NCBI GenBank assembly: GCA_030538085.1
Contig: JAUNUR010000001.1
Location: 1-64,000, forward strand
Source: Pseudomonadota bacterium
GTDB lineage: Bacteria > Pseudomonadota > Gammaproteobacteria > Burkholderiales > Burkholderiaceae_C
Direction of reading: 5' to 3'
Length of the DNA stretch: 64,000 nucleotides
Every line of letters starts with the position of its first letter. Positions within the stretch are counted from its first letter, which is position 1. Of this stretch, positions 1 to 8,964 are shown in pieces. The notes beneath the pieces are model-generated. The model did not search any database. It saw nothing but the letters and a program-made list of their open reading frames with translations, and had not been told where the DNA came from. Both the position numbers and the translations under genes were made by a program.

Positions 1-52
1 GTGCTCATGCCAGTTGTCCAAGGATGGCGAGCGGTCAACTGCCGTTTCTAGG
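1..52. mobile_element. Right end of miniature element A (truncated by window edge)
   Basis: The first 52 bases match the end of the elements at 6572-6808 and 54864-55097. They finish in the same 17-bp terminal inverted repeat (CAACTGCCGTTTCTAGG, 36-52). The rest lies outside the window, so its target duplication cannot be checked. The 37 bases between it and the mutT stop codon hold nothing I recognise. Confidence 0.75.
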
Positions 53-89
53 TTTTATGGCTATCGGCTGTTTTTCAAGCTGATGTCCA

Positions 90-557
90 TCAAGCGGGTG
101 ATGCGCCCGCGCTTTCCGACCGCAACCAGTCAAGCACCGGCAGCGCACCCGGCAGCAGCGGCGCACATTGCACCGGCAGTCTGTCCCAGCAGAAGGCCTG
201 CCCTTCACGCATCTGCAGCTCGCCGCGCCAGCCCGTGACTTTGCAGAAATGCAGCCGCACCAGCGCGTGCGGGTAGTCAACCAGCTGCTCACGCCAGCGC
301 GCGACACGACACAAGTCGATGTCGATACCCAGCTCCTCGTGCAGCTCGCGCGCTAGCGCCGCTTCGACCGATTCGCCCGCCTCCAGCTTGCCGCCGGGAA
401 ACTCCCAGTACCCCGCATAGACCTTGCCCGCCGGCCGTGACGTGAGCAAAAACGCCCCGTCCGCGCCGATCAGCACCCCCACCGCAACATCGACCACGGG
501 CCGATCGCCCGCCTGCTCGCGTGCCAAGTGCCGATCAGCTCTAAGAATCTCGCTCAT
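90..557 (-). CDS. mutT: Nudix hydrolase, MutT-type (8-oxo-dGTP diphosphatase)
   Basis: This 155-residue Nudix protein probably hydrolyses 8-oxo-dGTP to the monophosphate and so cleans the nucleotide pool. The full Nudix box GX5EX7REUXEEXGU is visible at residues 56-78, with G56, E62, R70, E71, E74 and E75 all in place. The start is an ATG with only a weak ribosome site. It is the last gene of a minus-strand series secA-argJ-DUF815-mutT, the usual order in Burkholderiales, where mutT lies close to secA as it does in many proteobacteria. The C-terminal part after residue 80 fits a MutT-like fold of normal length. Other Nudix substrates cannot be excluded from sequence, but the context favours MutT. 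Confidence 0.88.
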   Translation of the reverse strand: MSEILRADRHLAREQAGDRPVVDVAVGVLIGADGAFLLTSRPAGKVYAGYWEFPGGKLEAGESVEAALARELHEELGIDIDLCRVARWREQLVDYPHALVRLHFCKVTGWRGELQMREGQAFCWDRLPVQCAPLLPGALPVLDWLRSESAGASPA

Positions 558-579
558 CGTCCATCACCCCTCATCCACA

Positions 580-682
580 GGCCGCGGAGCAGGCCATGCC
601 AGCAAACGCCGTGGAGCGGGCTTGGTCCGGCCACTGGCGTTGTCCCCCTGGGGGGAAGGCGCCGCAGGCGACTCAGGGGGGA
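580..682. repeat. Intergenic repeat B-type, copy 1 (abuts a stop codon)
   Basis: A GC-rich repeat of about 105 bp begins GGCCGCGGAGCAGGCCAT and ends GACTCAGGGGGG. Related copies lie at 1612-1722 and 3140-3243. It ends directly before the stop codon of the DUF815 gene (683). I recognise the type from Acidovorax-like genomes. It fills most of the gap between mutT and the ATPase gene. Confidence 0.7.
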
Positions 683-1558
683 TCAACATCTACCCATGAA
701 ATCGCGCGCGAACTGGTACGCCACGCGGCCCGAACGCGAACCGCGCTCCAGCGCCCATACCAGCGCCTCGGGTCGCGCCGCTTCGATCTGCACCGCACTC
801 GCCCCCAGCGCACCCAGCCACTGCGCCACGATGGCCAGATACTCGTCCTGGCTGAAGGGGTAGAAGCTGACCCACAGCCCAAAGCGCTCCGAGAGTGAAA
901 TCTTCTCTTCGATCACCTCACCCGGATGCACTTCGCCATCATCGGTGTGTGTGTAGCTGAGGTTGTCCTTCATGTATTCCGGCAGCAGGTGGCGCCGGTT
1001 GCTGGTGGCGTAGACCAGCACATTCGGCGTGCTGGCCGCCACGCTGCCGTCCAGAATGCTTTTCAGCGCCTTGTAGCCCGGCTCGCCATCCTCGAAGCTC
1101 AGGTCGTCGCAGTAGACGATGAATTTCTCTGGCAAGCTCGCCACCACTTCCACGATATCGGGCAGATCGGTCAAGTCGGTCTTGTCCACCTCGATCAGGC
1201 GCAGACCCCGTGGCGCGTAAGCGTTCAGGCAGGCCTTGATGAGCGAAGACTTGCCGGTGCCGCGCGCGCCCGTCAGCAACACGTTGTTGGCGGGCTTGCC
1301 TTCGACGAACTGGCGCGTGTTGCGCTCAATCTTCTCCTTCTGCCCATCAATCTCCTTTAGATCACTCAGCGCGATGCTGCCCACATGGCGCACCGGTTCC
1401 AGCGCGCCATGGCCGCTGGCGCGCTTGCGGTAGCGCCAGGCCACGGATTGCGACCAGTCGGGCGCGCCCAGGGGCTTCGGCAACACCGCCTCGATACGCT
1501 CCATCAGGCGCTCGGCTTGATCGATCAGACGCACAAGGTTATCGTTCATTTTGGTCAT
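683..1558 (-). CDS. DUF815-family AAA ATPase
   Basis: This 291-residue P-loop ATPase of the DUF815 family has no assigned cellular role that I know of. Walker A is GARGTGKS at residues 97-104 and a Walker B-like strand ends in CDD at 150-152, followed by a sensor-like ATSN segment. An acidic and basic N-terminal helix region of about 80 residues precedes the ATPase core. Two ATG codons are possible, at 1558 and 1549; a purine-rich AAGGG lies upstream of both and the choice is uncertain by three residues. It lies between argJ and mutT in a conserved Burkholderiales order and is probably co-transcribed with them. The family is often labelled a predicted ATPase of unknown function, and I add nothing to that. 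Confidence 0.85.
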   Translation of the reverse strand: MTKMNDNLVRLIDQAERLMERIEAVLPKPLGAPDWSQSVAWRYRKRASGHGALEPVRHVGSIALSDLKEIDGQKEKIERNTRQFVEGKPANNVLLTGARGTGKSSLIKACLNAYAPRGLRLIEVDKTDLTDLPDIVEVVASLPEKFIVYCDDLSFEDGEPGYKALKSILDGSVAASTPNVLVYATSNRRHLLPEYMKDNLSYTHTDDGEVHPGEVIEEKISLSERFGLWVSFYPFSQDEYLAIVAQWLGALGASAVQIEAARPEALVWALERGSRSGRVAYQFARDFMGRC

Positions 1559-1611
1559 TAGCCCTTGCCAAAACTGCGCAAGCAGCTATCAATTGGAAAG
1601 CAATCTCAAAA

Positions 1612-1722
1612 GGCCGCGGAGCAGGCCATTCGGGTGAACGCCGCGGAAGGGCTTGGCCCGCCCGCGGCGTTGTCCCCCTTCCCGAAGAGAGAAGGGGAAA
1701 GCCGCGTCAGCGACTCAGGGAG
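1612..1722. repeat. Intergenic repeat B-type, copy 2
   Basis: This is a second, more diverged copy of the repeat at 580-682. It starts GGCCGCGGAGCAGGCCAT and ends GCGACTCAGGG, five bases before the argJ stop codon at 1727. Bases 1559-1611, between it and the ATPase start, hold a short AGCTATC motif typical of other repeats in this genome but no gene. Confidence 0.65.
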
Positions 1723-1726
1723 ATGC

Positions 1727-2956
1727 TCACGATCTGTAATCGGCGTTGATGCTCACGTAATCGTGGCTCAGGTCGCAGGTCCACACCGTGTCGCTGGCGC
1801 TGCCACGGCCCAGGTTCACGCGCACCGTGATCTCGGCCTGCTTCATCACGCGCTGACCGTCTTCCTCGCGGTAGCTCGGGTTACGCCCGCCGTTGACGGC
1901 CACGTGCACGTCGTCGAGGTACAGATCGATCTTCGTCTGGTCCAAGTCGTCAATGCCCGCGTAGCCCACGGCCGCCAGGATGCGGCCCAGGTTGGGGTCG
2001 CTGGCGAAGAATGCCGTCTTGACCAGTGGCGAATGCGCAATGGCATAGGCCACCTGGCGGCATTCGGCGGTGGTCTTGCCGCCTTCGACCTGCACGGTGA
2101 TGAACTTGGTGGCGCCCTCGCCGTCGCGCACGATGGCCTGCGCCAGTTGGCGCGCCACGCCCATCAGCGCGGCTTTCAGCGCCTGACCGTCGGCACTGTC
2201 CAGCGACGTGACAGGCGCGTTCCCCGCCTGGTTCGTGGCGATGACGATGAAGGAATCGTTGGTCGAGGTATCACCGTCGATGGTGACGCGGTTGAACGAG
2301 CCCTCGGCCAGCTCGAACGCCAGTTGCTTCATCACCGCCTGGTCAACGCGCGCGTCGGTGGCCAGAAAACCCAGCATGGTGGCCATGTTGGGGCGGATCA
2401 TGCCGGCACCCTTGCTGATGCCGGTGATGGTGATCTCCGTGCCGCCCACCGTGGCCTTGGCGCTGAAGGCCTTGGGCACGGTATCGGTGGTCATGATGCC
2501 CTCGGCGGCGCGCGCCCAGTGGCCGGGCTGTGCGTCGGCAATGGCGGCGGGCAGGCCGGCCTCGATGCGGTCCACCGGCAGCGGCTCCATGATCACTCCG
2601 GTGGAAAACGGCAGCACTTGGCTTGGCTGAAGCTTCAGCAGCGCCGCCAGCGCCTCGCAGGTGCGACGCGCGCGTGCCAGGCCGTCGTCGCCCGTGCCCG
2701 CGTTGGCGTTGCCGGTGTTGACCACGATGGCGCGCACATCGGCGCCCGCGTCCAGCCGTTCACGGCAGATCTGCACCGGCGCGGCACAGAAGCGGTTGCG
2801 CGTGAACACGCCGCCCACGCTGGCACCTTCACCCAGCAGAAATACGGTCAAATCCTTGCGGTTGGCCTTGCGCACGCCCGCCTCGGCCACGCCGATGCGC
2901 AGGCCCGGCACGGCATGCAGTTGCGCGGGATCGGGGGCGGACAGGTTGACGGGCAT
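1727..2956 (-). CDS. argJ: Bifunctional glutamate N-acetyltransferase / N-acetylornithine acetyltransferase
   Basis: ArgJ transfers acetyl groups between N-acetylornithine and glutamate and can also acetylate glutamate from acetyl-CoA, closing the cyclic arginine pathway. The 409 residues match the usual length. The self-cleavage site is clear: [14 protein letters not shown] spans residues 182-195, and Thr193 is the expected nucleophile and new N-terminus of the beta chain. The start ATG has a good AAGGAA ribosome site. Upstream lie 290 bp of repeats (two families) before secA, so it may have its own promoter or be read from secA. Downstream a repeat abuts the stop. The assignment is firm. 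Confidence 0.95.
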   Translation of the reverse strand: MPVNLSAPDPAQLHAVPGLRIGVAEAGVRKANRKDLTVFLLGEGASVGGVFTRNRFCAAPVQICRERLDAGADVRAIVVNTGNANAGTGDDGLARARRTCEALAALLKLQPSQVLPFSTGVIMEPLPVDRIEAGLPAAIADAQPGHWARAAEGIMTTDTVPKAFSAKATVGGTEITITGISKGAGMIRPNMATMLGFLATDARVDQAVMKQLAFELAEGSFNRVTIDGDTSTNDSFIVIATNQAGNAPVTSLDSADGQALKAALMGVARQLAQAIVRDGEGATKFITVQVEGGKTTAECRQVAYAIAHSPLVKTAFFASDPNLGRILAAVGYAGIDDLDQTKIDLYLDDVHVAVNGGRNPSYREEDGQRVMKQAEITVRVNLGRGSASDTVWTCDLSHDYVSINADYRS

Positions 2957-3064
2957 GACGTTTCCTTGGGTAGAAGATCTAACAATTATTGGCCGCCAGC
3001 GCTTGCTGGATCAGCGCAACTAGCCATCGATAAAAGAGCGAATGTGGGCAACCAAGTTGGCATG

Positions 3065-3105
3065 CCCTCACCCCCACCCTCTCCCAGAGGGAGAGGGAGA
3101 GGGAG
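3065..3105. repeat. Purine/pyrimidine stem repeat
   Basis: CCCTCACCCCCACCCTCTCC is followed by GAGGGAGAGGG, giving a strong hairpin of CCCTCTCCC with GGGAGAGGG. This is a widespread short repeat type in proteobacterial genomes. It lies between the argJ start and the repeat at 3140-3243; the region 2957-3246 holds no gene. Confidence 0.5.
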
Positions 3106-3139
3106 CAAAGCCGCGCAGCAGGCTGCCCGTAAAACCGAT

Positions 3140-3243
3140 GGCCGCGGAGCAGGCCATGCCAGCGAACGCCGTGGCCGGACCTGCGCCGGCCACTGGCGTT
3201 GTCCTCCCTCTCAGGGGGGAAGGCGCGCAGCGACTCAGGGGGG
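3140..3243. repeat. Intergenic repeat B-type, copy 3
   Basis: This is the closest relative of the copy at 580-682, sharing the start GGCCGCGGAGCAGGCCATGCC nearly unchanged and the end GCGACTCAGGGGGG. It stops three bases before the secA stop codon (3247). Confidence 0.7.
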
Positions 3244-3246
3244 TAG

Positions 3247-6033
3247 TCAAGTCAACGCGCCGTGGCAATGCTTGTACTTCTTGCCACTGCCGCAAGGGCA
3301 GGGATCGTTGCGGCCAACGCGGGGCACCGCGCCCGCCGTCGCGCCCGCCAGGGCAGCCCCCGCGCGCGCCTGCGACTCGGGCAGGGTCTGGGCTTCGCCT
3401 GTTTCACTGGGCGCGGTGTAGGTCACGTTGCTGAACTGCTCGCCACGCTGCTCCAGGTCTTCGGCGGCCTGCTCGATCTGCGTGCCGGATTCAATACGTA
3501 CGTTCATCAGCGTGCGCGTCACCTCGTTCTTCACCACGTCCAGCAGCTGACCGAACAGCTCGAACGCCTCGCGCTTGTATTCCTGCTTGGGCTGCTTCTG
3601 CGCATAACCGCGCAGGTGGATGCCCTGGCGCAGGTAGTCGAGCGCCGACAGGTGCTCACGCCAGTGCGTGTCGATGGCCTGCAGCAGCACGGCGCGCTCG
3701 AACTGGCGGAAGTTCTCGGGGCCCACCAGTGCCAGCTTGGCCGCGTAGGCCTCGTTGGCGGCGTTCACCACTTTCTCCACGATGTCGTCGTCACCAATGG
3801 CGCTGGACGCCTCTACTTCCTGCTGCAGCGGCAACTCGATCTGCCACTCGTCGGCCAGCACCTTCTGCAGCGCCGGGATGTCCCACTGCTCCTCCACCGA
3901 TTCGGTCGGCACATACTGACGCACCAAGTCGGTGAAGCAGCTCTCGCGCAGCCCGGCGATCTGGCCGGCCAGGTCTTCGGCATCCAGGATTTCATTGCGC
4001 TGCTGGTAGATCACCTTGCGCTGGTCGTTCGACACGTCGTCGTACTCCAGCAGCTGCTTGCGGATGTCGAAGTTGCGCGCCTCGACCTTGCGCTGCGCGC
4101 TCTCGATGCTGCGGGTGACGATGCCGGCCTCGATGGCCTCGCCCTCGGGCATCTTCAGCCGATCCATGATGGCGCGCACGCGGTCGCCGGCGAAGATGCG
4201 CATCAGCGCGTCGTCCAGGCTCAGGTAGAAGCGCGACGAACCCGGATCGCCCTGGCGGCCCGAGCGGCCGCGCAACTGGTTGTCGATGCGGCGGCTTTCG
4301 TGCCGCTCGGTGGCGATGATGCGCAGCCCGCCCAGTGCCTTGATCTGCTCGTGGTCCTGCTGCCAGTTGGCGCGCAGGTCGGCGATGCGCGCCTGGCGGG
4401 TGGCGTCGTCCAGCGACTCGTCGGCCTCCAGCGCCTCCACCGCCTTCTCGACGTTGCCGCCCAGCACGATGTCGGTGCCGCGCCCGGCCATGTTGGTGGC
4501 GATGGTGATCATCTTGGACCGGCCGGCCTGAGCCACGATGTCGGCCTCGCGCGCGTGCTGCTTGGCGTTCAGCACCTGGTGCGGTAGCTTCTCTTTTTGC
4601 AGCAGCTCGGCGATGATTTCCGAGTTCTCGATCGAGGTGGTGCCCACCAGCACCGGCTGGCCGCGCTCATGGCACTCACGAATGTCGGCGATGGCGGCGT
4701 CGTATTTTTCCTTGGTGGTCTTGTAGACGCGGTCCAGCTGGTCGTCGCGCTTGCTGGGCTTGTTGGGCGGGATGACCACCGTCTCCAGGCCGTAGATGTC
4801 CTGGAATTCGTAGGCTTCGGTATCGGCCGTGCCCGTCATGCCCGACAGCTTGTTGTAGAGCCGGAAATAGTTCTGGAAAGTGATGGAGGCCAGCGTCTGG
4901 TTCTCGGCCTGAATCGGCACGCTCTCCTTGGCTTCCACCGCCTGGTGCAGGCCATCGCTCCAGCGGCGGCCGCTCATCAGACGACCGGTGAATTCGTCGA
5001 CGATGACGATCTCGGGGCCTTGCTCGCCCTGCTGCACCACGTAATGCTGGTCGCGGTGATACAGGTGGTGCGCGCGCAGGGCGGCGTTCAGGTGGTGCAT
5101 CAGCGAGATGTTGGCCGGGTCGTACAGGCTGGTGCCTTCGGGGATCAGGCCGTGCTCGGCCAGGATGCGCTCGGCGTTCTCGTGCCCCTGCTCGGTCAGG
5201 TACACCTGATGCGACTTTTCATCGGCGGTGAAGTCGCCTGGCTTGGTCACGCCCTCGCCGGTGCGCGGATCGGCCTCGCCCTCCTGCCGCGTCAACGTCG
5301 GCACCACCTTGTTGATGGCCTGGTACAGCGCGGTGTGATCCTCGGCCTGGCCGCTGATGATGAGCGGCGTGCGCGCCTCGTCGATCAGGATCGAGTCCAC
5401 CTCGTCGACGATGGCGAAGTTGAGCTTACGCTGCACCCGGTCGCCGGGTTCGTACACCATGTTGTCGCGCAGGTAGTCGAAGCCGAATTCGTTGTTGGTG
5501 CCGTAGGTGATGTCGGAGCCATAGGCTCCCTGCTTGTCCTCGCGCGCCATCTGCGGCAGGTTGACGCCAACACTGAGGCCCAGGAAGTTGTACAGCCGCC
5601 CCATCCACTGCGCGTCGCGGTTAGCCAGATAGTCGTTGACGGTGACGACATGCACGCCGTTGCCCGTCAGCGCGTTCAGGTACACCGGCAGCGTGGCCGT
5701 CAGGGTCTTGCCCTCGCCCGTGCGCATCTCGGCGATCTTGCCCTCGTGCAAGGCCATGCCGCCCATCAACTGCACGTCGAAATGGCGCATCTTCATCACC
5801 CGCTTGGAGCCCTCGCGCACCACGGCGAAGGCCTCGGGCAGCAGCTTGTCCAGGCTCTCGCCCTTGGCCAGCCGATCCTTGAACTCCTGGGTCTTGGCGC
5901 GCAACTCGTCGTCGCTCAACTTCTCCAGCGACGGCTCCAGCGCGTTGATGCTGGCCGCGGTCTTGCGGTATTGCTTGAGCAGGCGGTCGTTGCGACTGCC
6001 GAAAATCTTGGTAAGTAAGTTGGAGGTGGCCAT
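3247..6033 (-). CDS. secA: Preprotein translocase ATPase SecA
   Basis: SecA is the motor that pushes unfolded preproteins through SecYEG. The 928-residue protein has Walker A MRTGEGKT at 103-110, the DEAD-like DEVD at 210-213, and a C-terminal zinc-binding, SecB-binding tail with Cys912, Cys914, Cys923 and His924. I chose the ATG at 6033 ([13 protein letters not shown]), which matches the family N-terminus; the frame is open for another 224 codons upstream, but that stretch has the character of a shadow of the divergent dciA-like gene. The ribosome site (GGTGAG) is modest. The gene is divergent from the dciA-like gene, the classical arrangement, and is followed by a repeat at its stop. Confidence 0.97.
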   Translation of the reverse strand: MATSNLLTKIFGSRNDRLLKQYRKTAASINALEPSLEKLSDDELRAKTQEFKDRLAKGESLDKLLPEAFAVVREGSKRVMKMRHFDVQLMGGMALHEGKIAEMRTGEGKTLTATLPVYLNALTGNGVHVVTVNDYLANRDAQWMGRLYNFLGLSVGVNLPQMAREDKQGAYGSDITYGTNNEFGFDYLRDNMVYEPGDRVQRKLNFAIVDEVDSILIDEARTPLIISGQAEDHTALYQAINKVVPTLTRQEGEADPRTGEGVTKPGDFTADEKSHQVYLTEQGHENAERILAEHGLIPEGTSLYDPANISLMHHLNAALRAHHLYHRDQHYVVQQGEQGPEIVIVDEFTGRLMSGRRWSDGLHQAVEAKESVPIQAENQTLASITFQNYFRLYNKLSGMTGTADTEAYEFQDIYGLETVVIPPNKPSKRDDQLDRVYKTTKEKYDAAIADIRECHERGQPVLVGTTSIENSEIIAELLQKEKLPHQVLNAKQHAREADIVAQAGRSKMITIATNMAGRGTDIVLGGNVEKAVEALEADESLDDATRQARIADLRANWQQDHEQIKALGGLRIIATERHESRRIDNQLRGRSGRQGDPGSSRFYLSLDDALMRIFAGDRVRAIMDRLKMPEGEAIEAGIVTRSIESAQRKVEARNFDIRKQLLEYDDVSNDQRKVIYQQRNEILDAEDLAGQIAGLRESCFTDLVRQYVPTESVEEQWDIPALQKVLADEWQIELPLQQEVEASSAIGDDDIVEKVVNAANEAYAAKLALVGPENFRQFERAVLLQAIDTHWREHLSALDYLRQGIHLRGYAQKQPKQEYKREAFELFGQLLDVVKNEVTRTLMNVRIESGTQIEQAAEDLEQRGEQFSNVTYTAPSETGEAQTLPESQARAGAALAGATAGAVPRVGRNDPCPCGSGKKYKHCHGALT

Positions 6034-6225
6034 GCTTGAGCGCTCACCGTGACGCCTTGCGCGCGCACCGGACGGTGACCGACTGTTCCGAAAGAGTTCA
6101 AAGAGTGACGCAAAGCTGGGGACAATGCCGTGAGATGCAAGTCGCCTACATGGCCGCTGCACCCCGCCTTGCGAGGCAACTGGGCATTTTAGCTGGCCCG
6201 CACCGCCCATAATCCACCGCGAATC

Positions 6226-6537
6226 ATGCATTCCCCCTCGAAACCCGCCCTGACTCTCCAGCAAGCCGTGGCGCAAGCCCCCACGCTGGCGCGGTTGAGC
6301 GAGCTGGCGGCGGAATCGGCGTTGCGCCTGGCCGTGATCCGGCCCTTGCTGCCGCCGGCACTGCGCGAACTGGTGCGACCAGGCGCCCCCGAGCCCGACG
6401 CCTGGGCACTGCTGGTGCCGCACAACGCGGCGGCGGCCAAACTGCGCCAACTGGTTCCGGCGCTGCAGCAAGCACTTGCCACCGCCGGCCATCCAGTGGC
6501 CACCATCCGGATCAAGGTGCTTCGCGCCGCGCCATGA
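6226..6537 (+). CDS. DUF721 / DciA-like protein
   Basis: This 103-residue protein of the DUF721 (DciA-like) family is small and helical, with the recognisable core [18 protein letters not shown] and a C-terminal beta segment [11 protein letters not shown]. DciA proteins help load the replicative helicase in bacteria that lack DnaC. Members of this family are regularly found divergent from secA, as here, which supports the call. Upstream, CATAAT at 6208-6213 could be a -10 element lying 12 nt before the ATG, and there is no clear ribosome site. The protein is shorter than the longest DciA proteins, so full function is inferred, not shown. Confidence 0.7.
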   Translation: MHSPSKPALTLQQAVAQAPTLARLSELAAESALRLAVIRPLLPPALRELVRPGAPEPDAWALLVPHNAAAAKLRQLVPALQQALATAGHPVATIRIKVLRAAP

Positions 6538-6571
6538 AAAACACGCGCCACCAGATGGTGCGCGGGTTGAA

Positions 6572-6808
6572 CCTAGAAACGGCAGTTGACCGCTTGCCAT
6601 CCTTGGGCAACCGGCATGAACGCTGGCTTTCACGACTTCGATCACGTTCACCTGTTGGGTGAGCGCGCTATGCACCTGATCGCACCGCGCTGGCTCGCTG
6701 CCCAAGCCGCGTTGCTCGTCCTTGCAGGCACAAGCCTGCCGCGTCCTCGCGTCTTGCCTGGCACGCCCATCACGGCACGCTCGGGCGCATCCAACTGTCG
6801 TTTCTAGG
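6572..6808. mobile_element. Miniature inverted-repeat element A, full copy 1 (237 bp)
   Basis: The element begins CCTAGAAACGGCAGTTG (6572-6588) and ends CAACTGTCGTTTCTAGG (6792-6808), a 17-bp terminal inverted repeat with one mismatch. A perfect 5-bp direct repeat TTGAA flanks it (6567-6571 and 6809-6813), the signature of transposition. It is about 94% identical to the inverted copy at 54864-55097 by eye. It encodes no transposase. It lies between the dciA-like gene and the 3' end of tRNA-Thr. Confidence 0.9.
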
Positions 6809-6814
6809 TTGAAT

Positions 6815-6890
6815 TGGTGCCGGCTGTCGGATTCGAACTGACGACCTACCGCTTACAAGGCGGGTGCTCTACCAACTGAGCTAAGCCGGC
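6815..6890 (-). tRNA. tRNA-Thr (anticodon UGU)
   Basis: Read on the minus strand, a complete 76-nt cloverleaf is visible including an encoded CCA (6815-6817). The acceptor stem is GCCGGCT paired with AGCCGGC, the D arm contains TTAGCTCAGTTGGTAGAGC, the anticodon loop is CTTGTAA with UGU, and the T loop is TTCGAAT. The outermost anticodon-stem pair (C27 with U43) is mismatched. It starts two bases from the target duplication of element A and lies downstream of sspB. Confidence 0.95.
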
Positions 6891-6935
6891 GAAAAACATG
6901 AGGATTCTAGCGCTCGCGGACGCGATCCGTCTTCA

Positions 6936-7451
6936 CTACTTGATGCGCTTGAGCGACGGCCGCTTGCGCGCCGGCGGTGGCGGTGGTTCGGGTGAAGGCT
7001 CGTCGTCCGACGCACCTATGCTGGGCACCAGCTGAATGCCACCACGCGCCGCGCCTTCCTCCGGCGATTCCAGGACAGCGGCATCTTCCGCATCGGATGG
7101 CGCCACGCCGTCATCGGACGTCTTGGCCACGGGTACGGGAAACGCCATGCCCTGACCATTCTCGCGGGCATAGATGGCGATCACGCGGTCCATCGGCACG
7201 ATGATCTCGCGCGCCACGCCGCCAAATCGCGCCTTGAATTCGACGAATTCATTGCCCAGCTTCAGGCCACTGGTGGCGTCGAAGCTGATGTTCAGGACGA
7301 TTTCGCCGTTCTGCACATATTCGCGTGGCACCTGCACCGTGTCATCGGCCAGCACGGCGATGTAGGGCGTCAGCGCATTGTCGGTGCACCACTCGTACAA
7401 GGCCCGGATCAGGTACGGGCGGGTGGACGCGGATTCGAGCGCGTTCATCAT
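6936..7451 (-). CDS. sspB: ClpXP protease specificity-enhancing factor SspB
   Basis: SspB binds ssrA-tagged proteins and tethers them to ClpX for degradation. The 171-residue protein has the conserved N-terminal fold (PYLIRALYEWCTDN, then the strand-rich core ending near VIAIYARENGQGMAFPV), a disordered acidic linker, and a short basic C-terminal tail, where the family carries its ClpX-binding motif. Two adjacent ATG codons (7451, 7448) are possible. It follows sspA by 11 bp and is the last gene of the petABC-sspAB string. The tmRNA that makes its substrates is encoded in the same window (39146-39521). Confidence 0.92.
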   Translation of the reverse strand: MMNALESASTRPYLIRALYEWCTDNALTPYIAVLADDTVQVPREYVQNGEIVLNISFDATSGLKLGNEFVEFKARFGGVAREIIVPMDRVIAIYARENGQGMAFPVPVAKTSDDGVAPSDAEDAAVLESPEEGAARGGIQLVPSIGASDDEPSPEPPPPPARKRPSLKRIK

Positions 7452-7462
7452 CACCCGCGCAC

Positions 7463-8074
7463 TTACTTGCGCATCACTTTCTCGGACGGCGTCAGCGCCT
7501 CGATGTAGGCCGGGCGCGAGAAGATGCGCTCGGCGTACTTCAGCAGCGGCGCGGCGTTCTTAGACAGGTCGATGCCGTAGTAGTCCAGGCGCCACAGCAG
7601 CGGCGCCAGCGCCACGTCCAGCATGGAGAAGTTGTCGCCCAGAATGAACTTGTTCTTGAGGAACACCGGCGCCATCTGCGTCAGGCGGTCGCGAATGTTG
7701 GCGCGCGCCTTCTCCAGCGCCTTTTCGTTGGCCTTGGTGACGCGGCTCTCCAGCGTGGAAACGTGGGAGAACAGCTCCTTCTCGAAGTTGAGCAGGAACA
7801 GGCGCACGCGGGCGCGGTCCACGGGGTCGCCGGGCATCAGCTGCGGATGCGGGAAACGCTCGTCGATGTACTCGTTGATGATGTTCGACTCGTACAGGAT
7901 CAAGTCGCGCTCGACCAGGATGGGCACCTGGCCGTAGGGGTTCATCACGCCGATGTCCTCGGGCTTGTTGAAGAGATCGACATCGCGGATTTCGAAATCC
8001 ATGCCCTTCTCGAACAGCACGAAACGGCAGCGGTGAGAAAAAGGGCAGGTTGTACCGGAATACAGCACCATCAT
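7463..8074 (-). CDS. sspA: Stringent starvation protein A
   Basis: SspA is a glutathione-S-transferase-like protein that associates with RNA polymerase and aids stress survival. The 203 residues have the thioredoxin-like N-terminal half with SGTTCPFSHRCRFVL at the start and a helical C-terminal half, the normal size. I chose the tandem ATG at 8074; the longer open frame upstream has no better start. A GGAG lies about 9 nt upstream. It sits between petC and sspB, the standard Betaproteobacteria order, and is probably partly driven by the bc1 operon promoter, though the 105-bp gap to petC leaves room for its own. Confidence 0.93.
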   Translation of the reverse strand: MMVLYSGTTCPFSHRCRFVLFEKGMDFEIRDVDLFNKPEDIGVMNPYGQVPILVERDLILYESNIINEYIDERFPHPQLMPGDPVDRARVRLFLLNFEKELFSHVSTLESRVTKANEKALEKARANIRDRLTQMAPVFLKNKFILGDNFSMLDVALAPLLWRLDYYGIDLSKNAAPLLKYAERIFSRPAYIEALTPSEKVMRK

Positions 8075-8179
8075 GAGAGGAGGCTCCTTAAAACCGAAGG
8101 AGTGGGGCCGCGCCAGGTCCGGCGCCACCCCACTCCACCGCCCCGGTCAGGCGCCGGGGACAACTCGAAAAGCAATGTG

Positions 8180-8944
8180 TTACTTGACGTCTTTCCAGTA
8201 GGCCGCGTTGAGACGCCAGGCCAGGAAAGTAAAGAACAGCAGGAACAGCATCACCCACACGCCAATCTGTACCCGCTTGTTCTGCGCCGGCTCGCCCATC
8301 CACTGCAGGAAGTTGACCAGATCGCCCACCGCCTTGTCGTACTCCTGCTCGCTCATGGTGCCGGGCGTGACCTGCTCCCAGCGGCCGGTGAAGGTCTGCA
8401 CGTCCTGACCATGCTGCTGGGTGACTTCGAAGATCGGCTTGCGCTCGCCCTGCAGCTCCCACAGCGGGTGCGGCATGGCGATGTTGGGAAACACCAGGTT
8501 GTCCCAGCCCGTCGGCTTGACCGGATCGCGGTAGTAGGTGCGGAACAACGTGTAGATGTAGTCCGAGCCGGAGCCACCCGCGCCGGCGCGCGAGCGCGCG
8601 ATCAGCGTCAGATCAGGCGGGTTGACGCCAAACCAGGCCTTGGCCTGGGCCGGGTTGATGGCCGACTTCATCATGTCGCCCACCTTCTCGGTGGTGAACA
8701 TCAGGTTGTCCTGGATCTGCTGGTCGGTCAGGCCGATGTCCCTCAGACGGTTGTAACGCATGAAGGTGGCCGAATGGCAGCTGAGGCAGTAGTTGACGAA
8801 GAGCTTGGCGCCGTTTTGCAGCGACGCCTGATCGGTCGTCTTGACGGACACCTTGTCCCAAGCGAGGCCGCCGGTGGCTGCTTGCGCGCCGAGAATGTGC
8901 AGGGCCAGGGCCAGCCCGAAGAGCAGTTTTTTACCGAGTTTCAT
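8180..8944 (-). CDS. petC: Cytochrome c1 of the bc1 complex
   Basis: Cytochrome c1 passes electrons from the Rieske centre to soluble cytochrome c. The 254-residue protein has a Sec signal sequence (about residues 1-22), a single haem-binding CLSCH at residues 53-57 followed by SATFMRYNRL, a likely axial methionine in NIAMPHPLWE, and one C-terminal membrane anchor near 225-245. I chose the ATG at 8944 because it gives the signal peptide and has a good AGGAG site; the open frame continues upstream without reason. It is the third gene of petABC, 20 bp after petB. Confidence 0.95.
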   Translation of the reverse strand: MKLGKKLLFGLALALHILGAQAATGGLAWDKVSVKTTDQASLQNGAKLFVNYCLSCHSATFMRYNRLRDIGLTDQQIQDNLMFTTEKVGDMMKSAINPAQAKAWFGVNPPDLTLIARSRAGAGGSGSDYIYTLFRTYYRDPVKPTGWDNLVFPNIAMPHPLWELQGERKPIFEVTQQHGQDVQTFTGRWEQVTPGTMSEQEYDKAVGDLVNFLQWMGEPAQNKRVQIGVWVMLFLLFFTFLAWRLNAAYWKDVK

Positions 8945-8964
8945 TGTGCTTTTCTCCTGCGTCC

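Noticed and set aside
6034..6705. A 224-codon N-terminal extension of SecA
   Set aside because: The extension overlaps the divergent dciA-like gene and has shadow composition; the family start [13 protein letters not shown] is preserved at 6033.
6586..6807. A 73-codon open frame inside element A, also present (72 codons) in the copy at 54865-55083
   Set aside because: Most differences between the copies change the amino acid (Cys/Arg, Gly/Asp, Asp/Ser, Leu/Pro) and only two are silent, so there is no sign of selection on a protein. The frame ends inside the terminal repeat and has no ribosome site.
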